Below are positions 33,421 to 39,507 of a stretch of 39,507 bases of DNA, one piece after another (positions within the stretch are counted from its first letter, which is position 1; every line of letters starts with the position of its first letter). The notes beneath the pieces were generated by a model. The model had not been told where the DNA came from. It saw only the letters and a program-made list of their open reading frames with translations, and did no database searches. The stretch is from positions 1-39,507 of the forward strand of contig CAISWQ010000019.1 of the NCBI GenBank assembly GCA_903889245.1, read 5' to 3'. Made by a program: the position numbers and the translations under genes. The stretch comes from an uncultured Lentisphaerota bacterium (lineage in GTDB: Bacteria; Verrucomicrobiota; Kiritimatiellia; CAIQIC01).

Positions 33421-35721
33421 ATGAGCGACTCGTCGGAAAAAATTCTGGCCGGGGCGCGGGCGCTGCTCGCGGAGCGCCAGCCCGACGACGCCATCGCGGC
33501 CTTGATTGCGCATTCTGCGCCCAACGATGCGGCGCGTTGCGCGCTGCTGGCGCAGGCCTATTTCCAGCGCGGCGACACGCGCGGCGATGTCCACAGCAGC
33601 CAGTTCTTCGCGCGGCGTGCGCTGGCCTTGGGCGATTCGTCACCCAAGCTGCTGGCCATCTGCGCCATCGCCGCGCTGCGCAAGGAACTCTTTGCCGAGG
33701 CCGCGGAACTTTTCGCGCGTTACGTCACGGAACATTCCACCGCGACGGCGCAGCATCTGCGCGGCCTCGCCCTGCTGAAAGCGGGTCGCCGCGCCGAGGC
33801 CCAACCGTGGCTGGAGCGCGCCGCGCGGCTGGAGCCGGCCAACGCCGCGTTCGCCGCCGCCACCGCGCCGGCTACGGCCACGACGCGCTCGTGGCAGAAA
33901 ACCGGACAACACCTCGGCGGCGTCGCCGAGCAGCGCCCGGAAGGCGTGGCGACACCACTCGCCAGTTATGCGCTCTCGACGTTGCGCGGCACAGGCACGG
34001 CGCCCAAGGATCTGGACTGGCTCGCGAAAAACATCCCGTGCCAGAAGGCGTGCCCGGCGGGCACGGACATCCCCGCCTACCTCGACGCGATCCAGCAGCG
34101 CGAGTATGAGCGCGCGTACCGGATCAATCTCGAGGCCAACGTTTTTCCCGGCGTACTCGGCCGCGTCTGTGCGCGGCCGTGCGAGGCCGAATGCCGCCAC
34201 GGCTGGGAAGGACTCGGCGCACCGGTCGCCATCTGCTTCTCGAAGCGCGCCGCGGCGGATCACCGACCACAGGAACTGGCACAGCTCGCGCCGTGGTTCC
34301 CGCCGACGGGTCGGCGCGTCGCGGTGATCGGCGCCGGCGTCGCCGGGCTGGCCGCCGCGCGTAATCTCGCGCTCATGGGCCATCAGGTCACCGTCTTTGA
34401 AAAATACGAAAGCCCCGGCGGCATGATGAATCAGGGCCTCCCCGAATTCCGCCTGCCGCGCGATGTGATTGAGCGCGAGGTGGAACAGGTCCGCCGTCAG
34501 GGCGTGGAAATCCGGTGCAACGTCGAGATTGGACGCGACCTTCCCCTCCGCCAGTTACGCGAGCAGTTCGATGCCGTCATTATGGCGTGCGGCACGCTCC
34601 GCCCGAACCTGCTCAAACTTCCCGGCAGCGAACTGGCCGGCATCCAGCACGGCCTGGAATTTCTGCGCGCAGCCAACGAACACAAACCGGTCAGCTTGGG
34701 CCGGCATGTCATCGTGATCGGTGGTGGTTTCACGGCGATGGACTGCGCGCGCACGGCCAAGCGGCTGGCGCCACCGGGCGCTTCCATCCAGATGCTCTAC
34801 CGTCGCTCGCCGACCGAGATGCTCATCACGCCGGGTGAACTGGAAGAGCTGGGGCACGAAGGCATCCCGATGCAGTTCATGGTCGCGCCGGTCGCCTATG
34901 TTGGCGATCCCGCTGGCCGCGTCCGCGCGATGCGCTTCGTCCGCACCGAGCTGGGCGCGCGCGATGCGAGCGGCCGCCGCCGCCCGGTGGAAATCCCCGG
35001 CTCGGAATTTGAACTGCCCGCCGACAACATCCTGCTGGCGACCGGCCAGTATCCCGACACCGCGTGGATGGATGCGGACTTGCGCGCGCAACTCGCGGAT
35101 CAGGATGGCTGGCTAAAGAGCGGCCGCGCCGCCACCACCAAGCTGCCCAACGTTTTTGCCGCCGGCGACTTTGCCACCGGCGCAAGCTCGCTGATCCAGG
35201 CCATCGGCCACGCGAAGGCGTGCGCCCGCGCGGTGGATCGCTTCCTGATGGGCGCCGACCGTCTGCGCGATGGCGCGTTCATCGAGGACGCCACCCAGAC
35301 CGGGCGTATCCGGGAGATGGACGCCGTGCCGCGCGAAGCGCTGCCGACGCTGCCGCTGGCCCAGCGCACCGCCACCGCCGAAGTTGAACAAGGCTTTTCC
35401 CACGACGGTGCGGAAACCGAAACGCAGCGCTGCTATCTCTGTCATTACAAATTCGAGATTGATCCCGACCGTTGCATCTACTGCGACTGGTGCCTCAAGG
35501 CCAAGCCGCGCCCCGATTGCATCGTCAAGGTCAGCAAGCTGACGCACGACCAAGCCGGCCGCATCGTGGAATTCCAGCGCGCGCAAGCCACCGAGGAAAC
35601 GCGGCTGATCTGGATCAACCAAGCCGACTGCATCCGCTGCCGCGCCTGCGTGGACGCCTGCCCTGTGGACGCCATCAGCATCCAGAAGGTCAGCCTGCGG
35701 CAGATTCGCGTTGGCGTTTGA
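33421..35721 (+). CDS. TPR - GltD-like NAD(P)H oxidoreductase - ferredoxin fusion
   Basis: A 766-residue protein, probably passing electrons from NAD(P)H to the sulfite reductase encoded 10 bases upstream. Order: helical TPR-like region (about 5-145); linker; GltD-type N-terminal cluster motif CQKACPAGTDIPAYL (207) with CARPCEAEC (250-258); FAD Rossmann VAVIGAGVAGLAAA (300-313) and GGMMNQGLPEFRLP; NAD(P)H Rossmann VIVIGGGFTAMDCA (430-443); FAD-closing AAGDFATGASSLIQAIGHAK (580-599); then ferredoxin-like cysteines, CYLC, Cys685-x2-Cys-x2-Cys-x8-Cys (atypical) and a classic CIRCRACVDACPVDA (737-751). GltD-ferredoxin proteins are known; the TPR fusion beside a sulfite reductase is notable. Confidence 0.86.
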   Translation: MSDSSEKILAGARALLAERQPDDAIAALIAHSAPNDAARCALLAQAYFQRGDTRGDVHSSQFFARRALALGDSSPKLLAICAIAALRKELFAEAAELFARYVTEHSTATAQHLRGLALLKAGRRAEAQPWLERAARLEPANAAFAAATAPATATTRSWQKTGQHLGGVAEQRPEGVATPLASYALSTLRGTGTAPKDLDWLAKNIPCQKACPAGTDIPAYLDAIQQREYERAYRINLEANVFPGVLGRVCARPCEAECRHGWEGLGAPVAICFSKRAAADHRPQELAQLAPWFPPTGRRVAVIGAGVAGLAAARNLALMGHQVTVFEKYESPGGMMNQGLPEFRLPRDVIEREVEQVRRQGVEIRCNVEIGRDLPLRQLREQFDAVIMACGTLRPNLLKLPGSELAGIQHGLEFLRAANEHKPVSLGRHVIVIGGGFTAMDCARTAKRLAPPGASIQMLYRRSPTEMLITPGELEELGHEGIPMQFMVAPVAYVGDPAGRVRAMRFVRTELGARDASGRRRPVEIPGSEFELPADNILLATGQYPDTAWMDADLRAQLADQDGWLKSGRAATTKLPNVFAAGDFATGASSLIQAIGHAKACARAVDRFLMGADRLRDGAFIEDATQTGRIREMDAVPREALPTLPLAQRTATAEVEQGFSHDGAETETQRCYLCHYKFEIDPDRCIYCDWCLKAKPRPDCIVKVSKLTHDQAGRIVEFQRAQATEETRLIWINQADCIRCRACVDACPVDAISIQKVSLRQIRVGV

Positions 35722-35739
35722 ACGCCGCGCTCCAAAAAC

Positions 35740-35815
35740 GGCGCCGCAACGCGGCGCCCTCCAGCCCGTAATCAGAGCCAATGTGTGCTGCTATGCACGG
35801 GCAGGAGGCCCGTGC
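35740..35815. terminator. Two hairpins between convergent operons
   Basis: GGCGCCGC-AAC-GCGGCGCC (35740-35758) and GCACGGGC-AGGAG-GCCCGTGC (35795-35815), both perfect 8-bp stems, lie between the fusion gene (plus) and cysK (minus). Position suggests transcript-end structures for both directions. Neither is followed by a T-run. Confidence 0.5.
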
Positions 35816-35888
35816 CACTCGGCGGAAAAAAGGGCGGATGGAATGCGCGCGCACGCCATCCGCCAGCAACCCTCCACCATCGTTTTGT

Positions 35889-36845
35889 TCAGCCGACGCC
35901 TTCAAACAACGCGGTCGAGAGATAACGCTCGGCGGCGTCGGGCAGGATCGCGACGATCGTCTGACCCGCGAACTCCGGCAACTGGGCGAGCCGTACGGCG
36001 ACGGCCGCAGCCGCGCCGCTGGAGATGCCGGCAAGAATGCCTTCCTCCTTCGCCAGCCGCTTCGCAAACTCGATGGCGCTGGGGCCATCAATCTGCTCGA
36101 CACGGTCCACGATGGAAAGATCCAGCGTGTCCGGGATGAAACCCGCGCCGATGCCCTGAATCTTGTGCGGGCCCGGCTTGAGTTCCTGGCCGGCGAGCTT
36201 CTGCGAGATCACCGGGCTTTCCTTCGGCTCCACGGCCACGGAGAGCAGCTTCGCGCCCTTGGTCTTCTTGAAGAAACGCGAGATGCCGGTGATCGTGCCA
36301 CCGGTGCCGACGCCGCTGACGAGCACATCCACCTTGCCCTCGCTGTCGTTCCAGATTTCCGGGCCGGTGGTCTGCTCGTGGATCGCCGGGTTTGCCGGAT
36401 TCTTGAACTGCTGCGGCAGGAAATACTTCTTCGGATCGCTCGCCGCGAGGTCCTCCGCGCGCTTCACCGCGCCCTTCATGCCCTCCGGGCCGGGCGTCAG
36501 CACCAGGTTCGCGCCGAGCGCCGCGAGCACGCGCCGCCGCTCGAGGCTCATCGTCTCCGGCATCAGCAGCGTCAGCTTGTAGCCGCGCGCCGCCGCCACG
36601 TAGGCGAGTGCGATGCCCGTGTTGCCGCTGGTCGGCTCGACGATCTCGACGCCGGGTTTGAGCACGCCGCGCTGCTCGGCGTCCCAGATCATGTTGGCGC
36701 CGATGCGGCACTTGACCGAATAGGACGGGTTGCGCCCCTCGGTCTTGGCCAGCACGACGGCCTGCGCGCCAGCGGTGACGCGGTTCAGCCGCACCAGCGG
36801 CGTGTTGCCGATGGACTGCGAGTTGTCTGCATAGATACGGCTCAT
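35889..36845 (-). CDS. cysK: Cysteine synthase (O-acetylserine sulfhydrylase)
   Basis: Makes cysteine from O-acetylserine and sulfide. The 318-residue PLP enzyme follows the CysK-A pattern: [15 protein letters not shown] lysine Lys45 in [16 protein letters not shown], the substrate loop [12 protein letters not shown], the PLP-phosphate loop [12 protein letters not shown] and [21 protein letters not shown] stands before the ATG. It is third after ridA and a CBS-domain gene, with only 15 bases between. It closes the sulfate-to-cysteine path encoded around it. Confidence 0.96.
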   Translation of the reverse strand: MSRIYADNSQSIGNTPLVRLNRVTAGAQAVVLAKTEGRNPSYSVKCRIGANMIWDAEQRGVLKPGVEIVEPTSGNTGIALAYVAAARGYKLTLLMPETMSLERRRVLAALGANLVLTPGPEGMKGAVKRAEDLAASDPKKYFLPQQFKNPANPAIHEQTTGPEIWNDSEGKVDVLVSGVGTGGTITGISRFFKKTKGAKLLSVAVEPKESPVISQKLAGQELKPGPHKIQGIGAGFIPDTLDLSIVDRVEQIDGPSAIEFAKRLAKEEGILAGISSGAAAAVAVRLAQLPEFAGQTIVAILPDAAERYLSTALFEGVG

Positions 36846-36860
36846 GTTTTTCTCCTGTGG

Positions 36861-37298
36861 TTAGATTTCGTATTCCACTTGTCCGCCATACACCTTGTAC
36901 GCGATCACATCCGCCGCGGTCAGCATGCCCACCGGCACGCCGGCGCGCGTGATGACGACGCCCGTGCTGCCGCCGCGCAGCAAGCGGAGCGCGTCCTCGG
37001 CGGCCACGTCCTCCTCGAGCGCCGGCAGCGGCGGCTGCATGAACAACGCGACGCAACCATGCAGGTCCAGCGGCGTGCCGCTCAACCGCTCCAGCAGCGC
37101 GCGCTCGTCGAGGCTGCCGACCACGCGGTCGCCATCGAGCACCGGCAACTGCGAGATGCTGTAGATCTGCATCAGGTTGATCGCCTCGCGGATGTCGGCG
37201 AAGACCTGCACGCTGATCAGGCGCATTGTCCGCTGCAGGCGGCGGTTGTATTCGCGCACCACCCGCAGCGAGGCGTGCTTATGCAGCTTGTCCGGCAT
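36861..37298 (-). CDS. Free-standing CBS-domain pair protein
   Basis: A 145-residue protein consisting of a CBS tandem: ISVQVFADIREAINLMQIYSISQLPVLDGDRVVGSLDERALL and then ALFMQPPLPALEEDVAAEDALRLL with GVVITRAGVPVGMLTAADVIAY. Such pairs bind adenine nucleotides or SAM. In cystathionine beta-synthase a CBS pair is fused to a CysK-like PLP domain; here the pair is a separate gene just upstream of cysK. A regulatory partner role for CysK is therefore an attractive inference. Its start overlaps the end of ridA by 20 bases in another frame, indicating translational coupling. Confidence 0.87.
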   Translation of the reverse strand: MPDKLHKHASLRVVREYNRRLQRTMRLISVQVFADIREAINLMQIYSISQLPVLDGDRVVGSLDERALLERLSGTPLDLHGCVALFMQPPLPALEEDVAAEDALRLLRGGSTGVVITRAGVPVGMLTAADVIAYKVYGGQVEYEI

Positions 37299-37656
37299 CG
37301 GCGATCACCTCGATTTCCAACCGCGCGTTTTTCGGCAGCGCCGCGACCTGGAAGCACGAACGCGCCGGCGGCGTCGCGCCGAAATAGCGCGCATAAACTT
37401 CGTTCATCGCCGCGAAGTCGCGGATGTCGGCGAGAAACACCGTCGCCTTCACGACGTGTTGCAGGTCAAGCCCGGCCGCGTTCAGCACGGTGCGTACATT
37501 CTCGATCGTCTGCGCCGTCGCGGCGGCAAGCTCCGCCTCCAGCGTGCCGTCGGGCTTCAGCGGCAACTGGCCGGAGACGAAGACCAACTGGCCCGCGCGG
37601 CGAAAATGCGCGTAGGGCCCCGCGGGTGCCGGCAGCTTTGTTTTTTCCGTGCTCAT
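37279..37656 (-). CDS. ridA: RidA-family reactive intermediate deaminase
   Basis: Hydrolyses enamine/imine intermediates such as 2-aminoacrylate released by PLP enzymes acting on cysteine, serine or cystathionine. The 125-residue protein has the YjgF/RidA pattern: APAGPYAHFRRAGQLVFVSGQLPL, QTIENVRTVLNAAGLDLQHVVKATVFLADIRDFAAMNEVY and PARSCFQVAALPKNARLEIEVIA. The Arg in PPARSCFQV is the carboxylate-binding residue of the family. A strong GGAGGAA box precedes the ATG. Its place before CBS and cysK, among several PLP lyases, fits protection of those enzymes. Confidence 0.93.
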   Translation of the reverse strand: MSTEKTKLPAPAGPYAHFRRAGQLVFVSGQLPLKPDGTLEAELAAATAQTIENVRTVLNAAGLDLQHVVKATVFLADIRDFAAMNEVYARYFGATPPARSCFQVAALPKNARLEIEVIADAGQAA

Positions 37657-37667
37657 GTTTTTCCTCC

Positions 37668-37730
37668 GCCGGGTCAGGTGCCCCGGCCTACAGCATCGTC
37701 CGTATTGTAGGCCGCGTGATTCCGCGCGGC
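37668..37730. repeat. Triple-hairpin element, copy II
   Basis: GCCGGG/CCCGGC (37668-37687), GGCCTACA/TGTAGGCC (37685-37713) and GCCGCG/CGCGGC (37711-37730) overlap end to end. Reversed, copy I at 8996-9049 has the same three units. The third hairpin and its counterpart share 17 of 20 bases by my count. It lies 12 bases upstream of the ridA start, as copy I lies upstream of icd. Confidence 0.75.
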
Positions 37731-37763
37731 GCGGAACAAGCCTCACGCGGCGTCTGCTCACCG

Positions 37764-37843
37764 TTTTCCAAGGCGTGGACATTATTTCTTCGTTTTTTCC
37801 AAGGCTTGGAAAATTTCGGCTTCACTTTTCCAAGCCTTGGAAA
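37764..37843. repeat. Palindrome cluster E, three copies
   Basis: Copies at 37764-37779 (right arm decayed), 37793-37816 (centre GGC, perfect) and 37826-37843 (GCC), with spacers of 13 and 9 bases. It lies between the metY stop and ridA, in the same intergenic region as the triple-hairpin element and two further hairpins. Confidence 0.88.
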
Positions 37844-37850
37844 GTTGCAG

Positions 37851-37889
37851 CGGCGCGCTAGGCGCGCCGACGGCGGCCACAGGCCGCCG
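37851..37889. terminator. Two 8-bp hairpins just after metY
   Basis: CGGCGCGC-TAG-GCGCGCCG (37851-37869) and CGGCGGCC-ACA-GGCCGCCG (37871-37889) sit 12 to 50 bases beyond the metY stop on its transcript. Both are perfect, with 3-base loops. They could end or protect the metY mRNA; no T-run follows. Confidence 0.5.
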
Positions 37890-37900
37890 CGACAGTTTCG

Positions 37901-39232
<1,332 letters not shown>

Positions 39233-39507
39233 TCAAATCACATAGTGCAGCGAAGTCTGCGCGTCGTGGCGCTCCAGCACCGCGCGCAGGGTCAGCGACT
39301 GCAACTTCTCGCGCAGCGCCGTCTCGACCTCGCGCCAGGCGTAGCCCGCCGCGCCGTCGCCGTGCTCGGCGGCGGGCACAAGCTGACAAGGACCCTCGAG
39401 CGCCTCGACGATTGCCAGCAGCGTGATCGCCTCCGGCGGTTTCGCGAGGCGGTAGCCGCCATAGGCGCCGCGCTCGGCGCGGATCAGGCCGGCCGCGGCC
39501 AGCAGCC
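39233..39507 (-). CDS. Rrf2-family transcriptional regulator, partial (N-terminus beyond window)
   Basis: The last 90 residues of an Rrf2-type winged-helix regulator: LLAAAGLIRAERGAYGGYRLAKPPEAITLLAIVEALEG matches the wing and dimerisation start of the family (RGxxGGYxLA, then I-x-L-x-x-I-x-x-A-x-E-G). Only one Cys follows (GPCQL), so the three-Cys cluster site of IscR is absent. This resembles CymR-like regulators of cysteine metabolism, and the next gene is metY. The DNA-recognition helix lies outside the window, so target prediction is limited. Confidence 0.88.
   Translation of the reverse strand, partial: LLAAAGLIRAERGAYGGYRLAKPPEAITLLAIVEALEGPCQLVPAAEHGDGAAGYAWREVETALREKLQSLTLRAVLERHDAQTSLHYVI

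Overview
The window is GC-rich (apart from a few intergenic stretches) and almost wall-to-wall coding. Several features suggest a Gram-negative bacterium of the PVC group (Verrucomicrobiota/Kiritimatiellota-like): three ADP-heptose genes for an LPS core, Tat and Sec signal peptides, an outer-membrane-type DUF481 protein, a tRNA-Gln/prs/rplY/pth/rpsF/ssb block, a zinc-ribbon Ser/Thr kinase, and many short intergenic palindromes. The phylum is inferred; there is no rRNA or other decisive marker here.

Layout. 1-3187 (minus): a housekeeping run of tRNA-Gln, prs, rplY, pth, rpsF and ssb (ssb cut by the window edge). 3345-13409 (mostly minus): envelope genes. These are hldD, the split HldE (adenylyltransferase and kinase as separate genes), a polytopic membrane protein of GT-C type, icd, a Tat-exported metallophosphoesterase, two related secreted thioredoxin-like proteins and a DUF3108 protein. 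A lower-GC pocket with a DUF6188-like gene sits between hldD and hldE. 13509-18908 (plus): a membrane Ser/Thr kinase, a secreted beta-helix protein and nadA. 18949-21570 (minus): one protein with two receiver domains, a GAF-like domain, GGDEF and HD-GYP.

21747-39507 is a sulfur-metabolism island. It holds larE, mnmA, a MetI/MetC-like transsulfuration pair, a MoeB/ThiF-like E1 enzyme, DUF2061-cysN-cysD-cysH, a divergent siroheme sulfite reductase with a TPR-GltD-ferredoxin fusion, ridA, a free CBS-domain pair, cysK, metY and the end of an Rrf2 regulator gene. Together these cover sulfate to APS to sulfite to sulfide to cysteine and homocysteine. The CysH carries the cysteines of an iron-sulfur APS reductase and no APS kinase (cysC) is seen, which agrees with a route that bypasses PAPS. 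No sulfate transporter is seen.

The most unusual feature is a family of about 18 short palindromes, TTTTCCAA-N3-TTGGAAAA, in five clusters (3345-3487, 11392-11536, 28163-28274, 32546-32597, 37764-37843). The 19-base core has no stop codon in any of six frames. One cluster lies inside the sulfite reductase gene in frame, and another supplies the N-terminus of a secreted protein. Two clusters (11.4 kb and 28.2 kb) are copies of the same four-palindrome composite. A second, GC-rich family of triple hairpins occurs at 8996-9049 and 37668-37730, and a miniature inverted-repeat element at 22633-22721.
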